From JBGPFS01 sp041483455 (lineage in GTDB: Bacteria > Chloroflexota > Limnocylindria > Limnocylindrales > CSP1-4): DNA of 37,335 nt. The position numbers and the translations under genes are program-made. The notes beneath the pieces were generated by a model that did no database searches, had not been told where the DNA came from, and was given only the letters and a program-made list of their open reading frames with translations. The DNA is taken from the NCBI GenBank assembly GCA_041483455.1, contig JBGPFS010000004.1:1-37335 (forward strand). The letters run 5' to 3'. Positions 29,747 through 37,335 of this stretch are shown here, one piece after another (positions within the stretch are counted from its first letter, which is position 1; each line of letters opens with the position of its first letter).

Positions 29747-31185
29747 CCGACCGGGCTCCGACCGGACCTTCGCCGGCGGACCCGAGCGACGCCCGAGCCG
29801 AAGATCCGACGGGCACGCCTCTCGCCTGGCGGATCCTGGCCCTGGCGTTTCTCGGCGGCGGCGCCTCGCTCGGCGTGGCGGCCGGCCGCTGGAGGCCCGC
29901 TCGCCGGATCGTCGAGCTGATCGCCGCGCTGGCGCTCGGTTCGGTCGTGCCGCTGGCGCTCGCCTCGCGCCGGCCCCCGCTCGAACCGCCGGCGGACACG
30001 GGCGAGAGCGACGCGGCTCGGTGCCGGCGGGGGCCCGACGAACCCCCCGGCGGGCCGGCGCCCCGGCCGACCTTCACCGTCCTCGTGGCCGGCCGGGACG
30101 AAGCCGCCGTCCTGCCGCAGCTCATCGCCGACGTCGCCGCCCAGGATCTCCGCGGGCCCGACGGTGAGCCCTGCTTCGAGCTCGTGGTCGTGGACGATCG
30201 GAGCATCGACGGCACGGGGGACGCGGTCGCCGCGGCGGCCGATCGGCACGGGATCCGGGCCGTGACCCGGGTGATCCGGCGCGAAGGCGCCCTCCTCGCC
30301 GACGGCAAGGGCGCGGCGCTGACGGCCGCGCCGCCGGAAGGCTGCGCGGGCGACGTCATCGTCGTCCTCGACGCCGACGCGCGGATCGGCCCGGCCTTCC
30401 TGCGTACGCTCGGGGGCTGTTTCGCCGCCGGGGCGGAGGCCCTCACGGCGCGTCGACGGGTCCTGCCCGGGGATGGCTCCGCGCTGGCCCGGGCGCAGGC
30501 CGACGAGCAGACCCTGGACGGCGTCCTCCAGCGTGGCCGCTGGGCGCTCGGGGGCTGCTCCGAGTTCCGGGGCAACGGGATCGTCATCCGGCGGGACCTC
30601 CTCGCGGCCGTAGGTGGCTGGCGGGCCGCGGCGCTGACCGAGGACCTCGATCTCGCTTCGCGGATCGCGATCGCCCGCGGCGTTCGGGTGGGTTGGGTCC
30701 TCGACGCCGAGGTCTGGGAGCAGCCGGTCGGCAGCTGGAGCGCACTCTGGCGCCAGCGTCTCCGGTGGGCCGAGGGCGCCCTGCGCCGGACCTTCGAGCA
30801 CGGCCGGCGCCAGGTCACGAGCCCCGCGCTCCCGCTCGCGGCCCGGCTCGACTTCGCGGCGTATGCCGGACAGCTGATCGTCCCGCCGACGATCCTCGGG
30901 GCGGTCGGCGGAGCCCTGACCGGGGGGAGCCGAGGGCCGGCGGCACTGATCGTGGGGGCCTATCTCGGAGCCGGGACCGCGCTCGCCTGGGACGGGCTGC
31001 GCTGGGAGTCGCGCCGGGACGGCGCCGCGCTCGCCCCGGCGGAGCGGGCCGGGCGGGCGATCCGGGCCGGCCTGTTCAACGGGATCTGGCTCGCGGCGTT
31101 GCCAGGCGGACTCTGGCGGCTGGCGACCCGGCGCGGGGCGGTCGGCTACGAGAAGATGGACCACGTCGGAGGGATGGGCGGATGA
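29743..31185 (+). CDS. Membrane glycosyltransferase, family 2
   Basis: 480 residues. Two N-terminal hydrophobic segments (about 28-46 and 53-72) anchor a GT2 domain (about 105-345): FTVLVAGRDEAAVLPQLIADV, ELVVVDDRSIDGTGDAV, VIVVLDADARIGPAFLR with the D-A-D metal motif, RGNGIVIRRDLLAAVGGW, then LTEDLDLASRI and the processive-type ending WRQRLRWAEGALRRTFE (QxxRW). Two or three C-terminal membrane helices follow. This is the arrangement of polysaccharide- or glycolipid-making GT2 enzymes; donor and acceptor cannot be read. It overlaps the MFS gene (4 bases) and the asparaginase gene (4 bases). It is distinct from, and not closely similar to, the degenerate GT-like protein at 22417. Confidence 0.9.
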   Translation: MTDRAPTGPSPADPSDARAEDPTGTPLAWRILALAFLGGGASLGVAAGRWRPARRIVELIAALALGSVVPLALASRRPPLEPPADTGESDAARCRRGPDEPPGGPAPRPTFTVLVAGRDEAAVLPQLIADVAAQDLRGPDGEPCFELVVVDDRSIDGTGDAVAAAADRHGIRAVTRVIRREGALLADGKGAALTAAPPEGCAGDVIVVLDADARIGPAFLRTLGGCFAAGAEALTARRRVLPGDGSALARAQADEQTLDGVLQRGRWALGGCSEFRGNGIVIRRDLLAAVGGWRAAALTEDLDLASRIAIARGVRVGWVLDAEVWEQPVGSWSALWRQRLRWAEGALRRTFEHGRRQVTSPALPLAARLDFAAYAGQLIVPPTILGAVGGALTGGSRGPAALIVGAYLGAGTALAWDGLRWESRRDGAALAPAERAGRAIRAGLFNGIWLAALPGGLWRLATRRGAVGYEKMDHVGGMGG

Positions 31186-32240
31186 CCCGGCCGCGGATCG
31201 CGACGATCTTCACCGGCGGCACGATCAGCATGCTCGTCGACCCAGCGGCCGGCGGGGCCGTGCCGGCCCTTGACGGCGCCGCGATCCTGGCTCGCACCCC
31301 GGGACTCGATCGGATCGCCGAGGTGGTGCCCGTCGATCTCGCTCGGACCCCAGCCAGCGCCTTCACCTTCGCCGGCCTGCTGGAGATCGCCGCCGCGATC
31401 CGTGATCGGTGCGCCGACCCGACGATCGACGGCGTCGTCGTCGTCCAGGGGACCGACACGATCGAGGAGACCGCGTTCCTGTTCGACCTGCTCCAGCGCT
31501 CAGCCAAGCCGGTGGTCGTCACCGGGGCGATGCGGAACGCCGGCGAGGCGGGCTGGGACGGTCCCGCGAACCTCCGGGCAGCCGCCCGCGTGGCCGCCTC
31601 GGCGGAGGCCGCCGGGCGGGGCGTGATGGTCGTCCTCGCGGGGACGATCGAGCCGGCCGACGACGTGACGAAGACTCACGCGAGCGCCCTCGACACCTTC
31701 CGGAGCTTGAATGCCGGCCGACTCGGTCGCGTGGAAGACGGTCGGGTGATCTTCGAGCGAGAGCCGGGTCCGCGGCGCGGTCCCCTGGCCCTCGAGCGGG
31801 CGGCCGAGCCGATCCCGATCGTGATCGCCACCGTGGCGATGGACCCGTCCATCCTCGACGCGGTCACTGCGCTCGGCCCCGCGGGCATCGTCGTCGAGGC
31901 GACCGGTGCCGGAAACACGGCGCCGGGACTCCTCGATGCGGCGACCCGCGCGATGACGGCCGGCATCCCCGTGGTCCTCACGACCCGCTGTCCGGGCGGC
32001 GCAGCCGGGACCGCCTACGGCTTCCCGGGTGGTGGCGCCTCGTGGGTCCGCGCCGGGGCGATGCTGGCGGGGACGCTGACCGGCCCGAAGGCCCGGATCG
32101 CCCTCGCGCTCGGCCTCGGAGCGGGCCTGGCCCGCGGCGGGCTCTCGACGCTCCTCGCCGGACCGGGCGCCAGCGGCCCGGCGGTCCGCGTGGACCCGGC
32201 GGACGCCGCCGGGGCTGCGGCTGGCGGGGGATCGCGCTGA
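31182..32240 (+). CDS. L-asparaginase (type I-like)
   Basis: 352 residues. The nucleophile region is IATIFTGGTISML with Thr14 in GGT; the second conserved block is VVQGTDTIEETAF with Thr91 and Asp92; the third is DVTKTHASALDTF with Lys164. Together these are the full catalytic set of bacterial asparaginases/glutaminases, which hydrolyse asparagine to aspartate and ammonia. There is no signal peptide, so it is cytoplasmic. The last 30 residues are Gly/Ala-rich and not conserved. The ATG overlaps the stop of the glycosyltransferase gene, and GGAGGG lies upstream. Translation of the next gene is probably coupled. Confidence 0.92.
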   Translation: MTRPRIATIFTGGTISMLVDPAAGGAVPALDGAAILARTPGLDRIAEVVPVDLARTPASAFTFAGLLEIAAAIRDRCADPTIDGVVVVQGTDTIEETAFLFDLLQRSAKPVVVTGAMRNAGEAGWDGPANLRAAARVAASAEAAGRGVMVVLAGTIEPADDVTKTHASALDTFRSLNAGRLGRVEDGRVIFEREPGPRRGPLALERAAEPIPIVIATVAMDPSILDAVTALGPAGIVVEATGAGNTAPGLLDAATRAMTAGIPVVLTTRCPGGAAGTAYGFPGGGASWVRAGAMLAGTLTGPKARIALALGLGAGLARGGLSTLLAGPGASGPAVRVDPADAAGAAAGGGSR

Positions 32241-32269
32241 GCCTCCTGGACGACGGCCCTGCCCAGCTC

Positions 32270-33898
32270 GTGCTGACGGGGGCGGTCGCCACGCTCGCCG
32301 GTGACCGGGGATTCGGTTGGGCCGAGGCGATCGCCATCCGCGGGGGGCGGGTCGTCGCGGCCGGCTCGCGCGCCGAGGTCGAGGCGACCGCGGGCCGGCA
32401 GACGCGTCGGATCGAGCTGGCGCCCGGCGAGGTCGCGATCCCCGGCCTGACCGACGCCCACCTGCACCTCGCGGACGCAGCCCTCGCCGCTCGGAGCGTC
32501 GATCTGGGGTCGGCCCTGACAGCCGCGGCGGGCTTGCGCCGGATCGCGGCCGCGCACGCCGCCGAACCCGATCCGGAGGCCTGGCTCCTTGGTCACGGCT
32601 GGGACCGCGACCGGTGGGGCGGCTGGCCATCGGCCGCGGCGCTCGAGGCGAACGCGCCGGGTCGCCGGGCGGCATTCTGGGCTCACGACCACCACGCGCT
32701 CTGGGTCAGCGCGACCGCCCTGCAGGTCGCCGGGATCGGACCGGGGACCCCGGACCCGGCCGGGGGCTCGATCCGCCGGGGAGACCAGGGCTTGCCGGCG
32801 GGCGTCCTTCACGAGTCGGCGAGCGCGCTGGTGACGGCCCGGATCCCGGCGCCGACCGCCGATCGCTACGCCGAGGCCATCCCGGCGCTCGCCCGCGAGC
32901 TCGTCCGGCTCGGCGTCGTGGCCGTCCACGATCCGGGTGGGCTCGCCGCCGACCCGGGGCTCGTCGGGGCCCACGGGGCCTATGCCCGGCTCTCGGAAAC
33001 GGACCTGCCGCTCCGGGTCCACGCCTGCCTTCGCTCGGAGTCGCTCCCGACCGCCGCCGAGCTCGGGCTCCGGAGCGGAGACTCGCTGGGGCCGGTCGAC
33101 GGCCGCGTTCGGGTCGGCTGGCTCAAGCTCTTCGCCGACGGGACCCTCGGCTCGCGGACCGCGGCGCTCCTCGAGCCCTTCGAGCCGGAGCCCGGCTCTC
33201 GGGCCGGGGACCCGCCGAACCACGGCATCTGGATCATGCCGCCGGACCGGCTGGGCTCGCTGGCCGAGGATGCCGCCCGGCTCGGGATCGCCTCGCAGAT
33301 CCACGCGATCGGCGATGCGGCGGTCCGGGCCGCGCTCGACGCCCTCGGTCCGACCGTCGGACGGACGGCGCTCCAGCCCCGGGTCGAGCACAGCCAGCTC
33401 GTCGATCCGGCCGACCTGCCCCGTTTCGCGGCGCTCGGCGTGGCAGCGTCGGTCCAGCCCGTCCACGTCCGATCCGACGCAGGGCAGGCCCGTCGACTCT
33501 GGGGCCCACGTGCCGAGCGCTCCGGCTACGCCTGGCGGAGCCTCCTCGATGCCGGCGCGACGATCGCCTTCGGCACCGACGCCCCGGTCGAGCCGATCGA
33601 CCCGTGGCCCGGGCTGGCGATGGCGGTGACCCGGCGGAGTCCGGACTGGGAACCGGGCATGCCAGCCTTCGGGCCGACCGAGGCGCTCGACCTGGCGACG
33701 GCGCTCCGGCTCGCCTGCATCGGCGGCCCGACGACGGCGGGGGAAGCCGATCGCGGCCGGCTCGTGCCCGGCCAGCGGGCGGACCTGGCCGTCGTCCCGG
33801 CGGACGCGCTCGCCGAGCCGGTCGCCTTCGACGGGCCGCTCGGCCGCGTCCGCCCCCGGCTCGTCCTCGTCGACGGCCAGGTCGCCCACGAGGCCTAG
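32270..33898 (+). CDS. Amidohydrolase, YtcJ-like (Amidohydro_3)
   Basis: 542 residues from GTG 32270. Visible are IPGLTDAHLHLADAAL (first metal His pair), GWDRDRWGGWPSAAALE, FWAHDHHALWVS, VGWLKLFADGTLGSRTAALLEPF, IHAIGDAAVRAALDAL, RVEHSQLVDPADLPRFAALGVAASVQPVH, and FGTDAPVEPIDPWPGLAMAVTRR, the set that defines YtcJ-type metal-dependent hydrolases of uncertain substrate. No ATG exists near the start. GTG 32270 begins at VLTGAVATLAGD where homologues begin, but has no site upstream. A CTG at 32237 overlapping the asparaginase stop, with GGGGG about six bases before, would add 11 residues and could be the true start if non-standard initiation is used. It shares a CTAG stop with the next gene on the other strand. 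Confidence 0.88.
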   Translation: MLTGAVATLAGDRGFGWAEAIAIRGGRVVAAGSRAEVEATAGRQTRRIELAPGEVAIPGLTDAHLHLADAALAARSVDLGSALTAAAGLRRIAAAHAAEPDPEAWLLGHGWDRDRWGGWPSAAALEANAPGRRAAFWAHDHHALWVSATALQVAGIGPGTPDPAGGSIRRGDQGLPAGVLHESASALVTARIPAPTADRYAEAIPALARELVRLGVVAVHDPGGLAADPGLVGAHGAYARLSETDLPLRVHACLRSESLPTAAELGLRSGDSLGPVDGRVRVGWLKLFADGTLGSRTAALLEPFEPEPGSRAGDPPNHGIWIMPPDRLGSLAEDAARLGIASQIHAIGDAAVRAALDALGPTVGRTALQPRVEHSQLVDPADLPRFAALGVAASVQPVHVRSDAGQARRLWGPRAERSGYAWRSLLDAGATIAFGTDAPVEPIDPWPGLAMAVTRRSPDWEPGMPAFGPTEALDLATALRLACIGGPTTAGEADRGRLVPGQRADLAVVPADALAEPVAFDGPLGRVRPRLVLVDGQVAHEA

Positions 33899-35292
33899 GC
33901 CGGCCGGTCGAGCTCCCGGAGCGCCTCGGCGAAGAGGCCGTTGAGGATCCGCGAGGTCGACGGGAAGGCGTGGATCGTTTCGGCCAGCAGGTCGATCGTC
34001 AGGTCCGCCTTGATCGCCAGCACGCATTCGTGGATCGCCGCCGAGGCGTCGTCGGTCGCCATCGCGGCGCCGAGGAGCCGGCGCGTCGCCCGGTCGACGA
34101 CGATCGTCACGTGGCCGGCCGTCGCCTCCACGCTGTAGCCCTTGGCCGAGGTCGCGAACTCCGCGACCCGCTCGAAGGCGTCGTCACCCGCGGCGATCGC
34201 CTCGTCGAGGGTGAGCCCGACCGAGGCGGCTTCGGGCGCGGTGTAGGTCGCTCGTGGCAGGGCGCGGTAGTCGGGAACGACCGGCTCACCCAGCGCCATC
34301 CGGACCGCGAGCTCGCCCTGGTAGTGGGCCTGGTGCGTGTGGAGTTCTGGGCCCGCGGGATCGCCGATCGCCCACAGCCCGTCGGCGATCCGGAGCCGTC
34401 CGTCGCGCGGGAACGGGAGCCCGCCGGACCGCGCGTCTCTCTCGCCCCGCCCGCCGAGGCCGTAGTGCTCGAGGCCGAGCCCATCGAACGGGAAGGCGCG
34501 CCCGGCGGCCAGGAGCACAGCATGGCCTTCGACCGATGATCCGTCGTCGAGCTCGACGACATGGGCGCCTGCGGCCCCCGCTCCGGCCTGCGCCCGCATG
34601 GCCCGGACCCCGGTCCGGACGGCAACCCCGTCGGCGACGAGCGCAGCCGTGATCGCCGCCGCGTTCCGCGGGTGATCGGTCGGCATCAGGCGCGACCCCG
34701 ACTGGACGATCGTCGTCGGGACGCCGAACCGGGCGTACACCTGCGCCAGCTCGCAGCCGGTCGGTCCGCCACCGAGGACGAGGAGGCTCGCCGGGAGCTC
34801 GCGGCTGAGGGTCGCCTCGCGGTTCGTCCAGACCGGCACGGCCGCGAGCCCCTCGATCGGCGGCGCCTTCGAGACCGAGCCGACCGCGACCACGACGTTC
34901 CGCGCCGTCAGCTCGTGCCGCGCTTCGTCGTGCTCGACGACGACCCGACCCCGGCCGGCGATCCGGCCCGACCCCCGGATCGCGACCGCGCCGGCCGCTT
35001 CCAGCCGGGCGACATGGCTCGCGTCATCCGGCTCGGCGGCCGTCGCCGGACGATCGACCATGTAGTCGCGGCGGTCCGAGGCTCGCGGCCAGTCGTAGGT
35101 CGCCGGGTTCGCCGCGTGGCGCTCCGCCGCGTGGAGCAGCGCCTTCGACGGCACGCACCCGATGTACGGGCAGCTGCCGCCGAACCAGCGCCGATCGACG
35201 ATCGCGACCGAGGCGCCCAGCTCGCGGGCCTTGAATACGGCGGCCTCGCCGGCCGGGCCGGCGCCGATGATCGCGAAGTCGTACGTGTCCAT
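33895..35292 (-). CDS. FAD-dependent pyridine nucleotide-disulfide oxidoreductase (Lpd/MerA-like), atypical
   Basis: 465 residues. The fold of dihydrolipoamide dehydrogenase is clear: FAIIGAGPAGEAAVFKA (FAD Gly loop, 10-15), GGSCPYIGCVPSK with the redox Cys41/Cys46 pair, VVAVGS, LVLGGGPTGCELAQVYARFG (NAD loop), LWAIGDPAG with the FAD Asp, and the dimerisation domain YTAPEAASVGLTLDEA ... HECVLAIKADLT. In real lipoamide dehydrogenases the C-terminal HxHPTxSE supplies the active-site His and Glu; here it reads HAFPSTSR, so Phe443 and Arg448 replace them. The protein may therefore reduce a different substrate, as in other family outliers. ATG 35292 has GGAGGAA close upstream. It ends in a 4-base stop overlap with the amidohydrolase gene. 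Confidence 0.85.
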   Translation of the reverse strand: MDTYDFAIIGAGPAGEAAVFKARELGASVAIVDRRWFGGSCPYIGCVPSKALLHAAERHAANPATYDWPRASDRRDYMVDRPATAAEPDDASHVARLEAAGAVAIRGSGRIAGRGRVVVEHDEARHELTARNVVVAVGSVSKAPPIEGLAAVPVWTNREATLSRELPASLLVLGGGPTGCELAQVYARFGVPTTIVQSGSRLMPTDHPRNAAAITAALVADGVAVRTGVRAMRAQAGAGAAGAHVVELDDGSSVEGHAVLLAAGRAFPFDGLGLEHYGLGGRGERDARSGGLPFPRDGRLRIADGLWAIGDPAGPELHTHQAHYQGELAVRMALGEPVVPDYRALPRATYTAPEAASVGLTLDEAIAAGDDAFERVAEFATSAKGYSVEATAGHVTIVVDRATRRLLGAAMATDDASAAIHECVLAIKADLTIDLLAETIHAFPSTSRILNGLFAEALRELDRPA

Positions 35293-35344
35293 GGTTCCTC
35301 CGGGACGCTCGGGGCAGGTGGAACGATCGGCTCGAGGCGGCGGC

Positions 35345-36178
35345 TCAGGGGGATCGACGCGGCGGCCCGCCGCGCTGTCGGCGGGCCTCGTAGAGGAGCA
35401 CCGCGGCCGCCACCGACACGTTCAGGCTGTCGGCCAGCCCGTGCATCGGGAGCCGGACCGCCTCCAGGTCGGGGCCGGACCAGGCATCCGCCAGCCCATG
35501 CGCCTCGCTGCCGAGGACGAGCGCCAGCGGGCCGGTGAGGTCGGTCTCGGTGTGGAGCCGCTCGGCATCCACCCGGGCGACCACGATCCGCAGCCCGGAC
35601 CCGCGAAGCCAGGCCAGGACCTCCGCGGTCGTCCCGGCGGCGAGGGGGACCCGGAAGATCGTGCCGAGGCTGGCCCGGATGGCGTTGGGGTTGAAGAGGT
35701 CGGTCCGTGGATCCGCTGCGACGAGCGCATCCGCCCCGGCCCCGTCGACCGAGCGGAGGATCGCCCCGAGGTTCCCGGGCTTCTCGAGACCTTCCACCAC
35801 CGCGACCAGCGGATCCGCGGGCAGGCGGAGGTCCGCCAATGCCGACCCAGGGAAGCGGACGACCGCGACCAGCCCCTCCGCCCGATCCCCGAAGGCGAGC
35901 TTCGCGAGCACGGCCTCGGGCACCTCGATCCTCGGCACGCCCGCGGAACGGAGCGCCACGTCGGCAGCCTGCGCATCGCCCGAGCGGAGGAGGGGAGGGC
36001 AGACGTAGGCCTCGACGAAGCGGGCGCCGGCCGCGACGGCCCGGGCGATCTCCCGGGCACCGTCCACGATCGTCAGGCCGGTCGCGTCGCGCTCCCGGCG
36101 CTCGCGGAGTCGGACGACGGCCCGGATCCGCGGGTTGGTGGGGCTTTCGATCCGCCCGGGCCCGTCCCGATCGCTCAT
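35345..36178 (-). CDS. TrmH/SpoU-family RNA methyltransferase
   Basis: 277 residues from ATG 36178. The N-terminal substrate-binding part starts ESPTNPRIRAVVRLRERRERD and has a KLAFGDRAEGLVAVV segment. The SPOUT domain has the three motifs: EGLEKPGNLGAILRSVDGAG (motif 1), ALVLGSEAHGLADAW (motif 2) and LPMHGLADSLNVSVAAAVLLYEARR (motif 3, with the deep trefoil knot). These enzymes methylate the 2'-O of ribose in rRNA or tRNA; the target base is not readable. The start overlaps the stop of the neighbouring SAM methyltransferase gene, so the two RNA-modification-like enzymes are coupled. Confidence 0.92.
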   Translation of the reverse strand: MSDRDGPGRIESPTNPRIRAVVRLRERRERDATGLTIVDGAREIARAVAAGARFVEAYVCPPLLRSGDAQAADVALRSAGVPRIEVPEAVLAKLAFGDRAEGLVAVVRFPGSALADLRLPADPLVAVVEGLEKPGNLGAILRSVDGAGADALVAADPRTDLFNPNAIRASLGTIFRVPLAAGTTAEVLAWLRGSGLRIVVARVDAERLHTETDLTGPLALVLGSEAHGLADAWSGPDLEAVRLPMHGLADSLNVSVAAAVLLYEARRQRGGPPRRSP

Positions 36179-37113
36179 CGCGTCCACCGGGCGAACACTC
36201 CGAGCGGCAGCCGCGCCCCCGGACGGGCCAGCAAGCCGAGCTCGCCGGTCACGAGGTCGCCCCCACGATCCGATGCCCTGGCCAGCGCCCCACCCAGGCG
36301 CTCGGGACCGAGGCCCACGGAATGGGCGGTGAGCAGGATGAAGGCCCCCGGCTCGTCGGCCAGCAGCGCCGCGCAGTCGTCGAGCAGGGCCGGCAGGTCG
36401 CGCTCGATCCGCCAATCGCGGATGCCTGCCCGGCGGCCCGGTGCGCCGTGGCCGTAGCTCGGTGGGTCCAGCACGATCCCCGCGTACCGGCGGCCTCTCC
36501 GGACTTCACGCCGGACGAAGGCCAGGGCGTCGTCGGCGATCCAGCGGACCGGCGACGAGCCGAGGTCGTTCAGCTCGGCGTTCCTTCGAGCCCAGGCCAC
36601 CGCCCCGCGGCTCGCGTCGACATGGGTCGCGGGATGGCCTGCCCCGACCACCGGAAGGGTGCTCCCGCCCGTGTAGCCGAACAGGTTCAGGACGCCCGGC
36701 CCACCGCTGGGGCGCGCCGTCGCCCAGCGGCTCAGCCAGGTTCGCTGCTCCGATTGCTCGGCGAAGAATCCCACCTGCCCCGAGGCGGTCAGGCGCAGCT
36801 CCCAGCGCAGCCCGTCGGCCTCGACGACCCACGGCTCGATCGGCCGCCCGTCGCGGGTCGTCCAGGTCGCGTGTCGGATCTCGCCCAGTGCCCGGGCCTC
36901 GAAGACGGCGTCGGCTTCGAGCCACGCCTTCGGATCGCCGACGCGAACGCCGGCGGCCGGTGGGCACGGTCGGTCGAGGAGGTACGGCCCGAAGCGCTCC
37001 AGGCGTCGCCCGTCGCCCAGGTCGACCAGCGCCACGGCGGCGCTCGCAGCCGCCGCCTCGGCTGCAGCCCCTGCCGTAGCCCCGGTCGCGCCCTGGCTCC
37101 CGCTCGACGTCAT
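36175..37113 (-). CDS. Class I SAM-dependent methyltransferase (RlmI-like core)
   Basis: 312 residues from ATG 37113. After an Ala/Gly-rich head (1-28) come DLGDGRRLERFGPYLLDRP, a beta domain with RHATWT and RWELRLTASGQVGFFAEQSEQR, then the Rossmann core: VLNLFGYTGGSTLPVVGAGHPATHVDASRGAVAWARRNAELN, WIADDALAFVRREVRRGRRY and IVLDPPSYGHG. This order is that of RlmI/RlmK-type 23S rRNA methyltransferases, but the N-terminal PUA domain is missing. It lies directly upstream of a SpoU gene, which supports an RNA target. No stop codon separates this frame from the SSB-like sequence upstream, so the true start may be further upstream; ATG 37113 has only a weak GGGCGG site. Confidence 0.85.
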   Translation of the reverse strand: MTSSGSQGATGATAGAAAEAAAASAAVALVDLGDGRRLERFGPYLLDRPCPPAAGVRVGDPKAWLEADAVFEARALGEIRHATWTTRDGRPIEPWVVEADGLRWELRLTASGQVGFFAEQSEQRTWLSRWATARPSGGPGVLNLFGYTGGSTLPVVGAGHPATHVDASRGAVAWARRNAELNDLGSSPVRWIADDALAFVRREVRRGRRYAGIVLDPPSYGHGAPGRRAGIRDWRIERDLPALLDDCAALLADEPGAFILLTAHSVGLGPERLGGALARASDRGGDLVTGELGLLARPGARLPLGVFARWTR

Positions 37114-37335
37114 CCGCCCATGATGCACGGCCCGGAGCGGTTCGGGGACGGTCCCGTCGGGACCGCGCCGGAGGCCCGCGGTATCATGCCCCGGCGGCGC
37201 GTCGTCGAGCGACTCCGCCTGGGTCTCGAGCGCGTCGGCCGCGGCCTGCGCCTCGTAGTCCTTCTTCTTGCGGCCGGAGAGCATCTCGACGTGGTTGGCG
37301 ACGATCTCCGTCTTCCAGTGCCTGACGCCCCGGTC
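37114..37335 (-). CDS. ssb: Single-stranded DNA-binding protein, C-terminal part (partial; frame open into the methyltransferase)
   Basis: My translation of the minus strand from the right edge reads DRGVRHWKTEIVANHVEMLS, then GRKKKDYEAQAAADALETQA and on. The TEIVAxxVEML string is the last strand of the OB fold of bacterial SSB, and the Ala/Glu-rich tail is of the SSB kind. The usual acidic tip (DDxPF) is not found: the frame passes SLDDAPPGHDTAGLRR and stays open to ATG 37113 of the methyltransferase. A one-base frame change would meet a TGA near 37184 (GCATGATACC). Either this is a real fusion, a readthrough arrangement or a sequence error. The start lies outside the window. Confidence 0.65.
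37149..37165. terminator. 7-bp hairpin between SSB-like and methyltransferase sequences
   Basis: CGGTCCC (37149-37155) and GGGACCG (37159-37165) pair perfectly around a 3-base loop. It lies between the SSB-like tail and ATG 37113. It could act as a weak terminator or attenuator, or hide part of the methyltransferase leader. There is no U-tract. Confidence 0.4.

Noticed and set aside
37183..37188. TATCAT on the plus strand as a promoter
   Set aside because: No plus-strand gene follows; it lies inside the minus-strand SSB-like/methyltransferase frame and is probably chance.
1..37335. CRISPR array, insertion sequence, prophage or integron
   Set aside because: No regularly spaced repeats, no transposase, integrase or phage protein, and no att-like duplication beside the tRNA were seen.

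Overview
The window is a GC-rich (roughly 70 % by eye), densely packed bacterial chromosome segment. It has short intergenic gaps, many 4-base ATGA/GTGA gene overlaps, many GTG starts, one tRNA gene, and no rRNA, CRISPR array, transposase, integrase or phage gene that I can see. The gene mix suggests a high-GC Chloroflexota lineage, perhaps the Limnocylindria group: DUF951, a Lit/TIGR01906 protein, an EtfD-like Fe-S protein that would feed menaquinone, a TlpA/CcdA thiol system, and an SSB tail of a Chloroflexota-like type. This is inferred from protein flavour only; a high-GC actinobacterium is not excluded.

Layout. (1) 1-5140: the N-terminal membrane part of a sensor protein running off the left edge (minus), a flavodoxin-like protein (minus), a membrane-anchored CapA-type protein, an MgtC/SapB protein, and a lipoprotein with an HNH-like motif (minus). 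(2) 5281-8958: a group II PLP decarboxylase, an aminoaldehyde-type aldehyde dehydrogenase and a DUF4332 protein. (3) 8999-14307: a Lit-like membrane protein, then molybdenum cofactor genes (moeA, moaC, a MogA/MoaB protein) running with overlaps into a large membrane Fe-S oxidoreductase. (4) 14703-17726: acyl-CoA dehydrogenase, etfB and etfA. With the Fe-S oxidoreductase these form an acyl-CoA -> ETF -> quinone electron route. (5) 18321-20312: nrdR with a textbook-spaced pair of NrdR-box-like palindromes, then dcd and an MBL-fold hydrolase in overlap. (6) 20331-22224 (minus): glutaredoxin-like protein, CcdA and TlpA, an extracytoplasmic thiol relay. (7) 22300-23457: tRNA-Arg(CCT) and a fusion of a CysRS-tail-like segment with a degenerate glycosyltransferase-like domain. 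(8) 23601-28013: substrate-binding protein, HExxH metallopeptidase and two DUF881 proteins. (9) 28029-33898: DUF951, MFS transporter, glycosyltransferase, asparaginase and amidohydrolase. (10) 33895-37335 (minus): a disulfide-oxidoreductase-like flavoprotein lacking the usual C-terminal His/Glu pair, a SpoU-type RNA methyltransferase, an RlmI-like methyltransferase, and the end of an ssb-like gene whose frame stays open into the methyltransferase.

Regulation. A -10-like hexamer of the form TAnnnT recurs, often continuing as CTCSSG. In six places it lies only 6-9 bases before the start codon, which implies leaderless mRNAs; other genes have clear Shine-Dalgarno sites. Both modes appear to be in use. 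Candidate terminator hairpins lie between the convergent gene pairs at 14317-14345 and 20318-20368.

No clear defence, secondary-metabolite or mobile system is present. The items most worth following are the CysRS-tail/pseudo-glycosyltransferase fusion, the NrdR-box-controlled nrdR-dcd-MBL operon, the leaderless-promoter pattern, and the open frame joining an SSB-like C-terminus to a methyltransferase.
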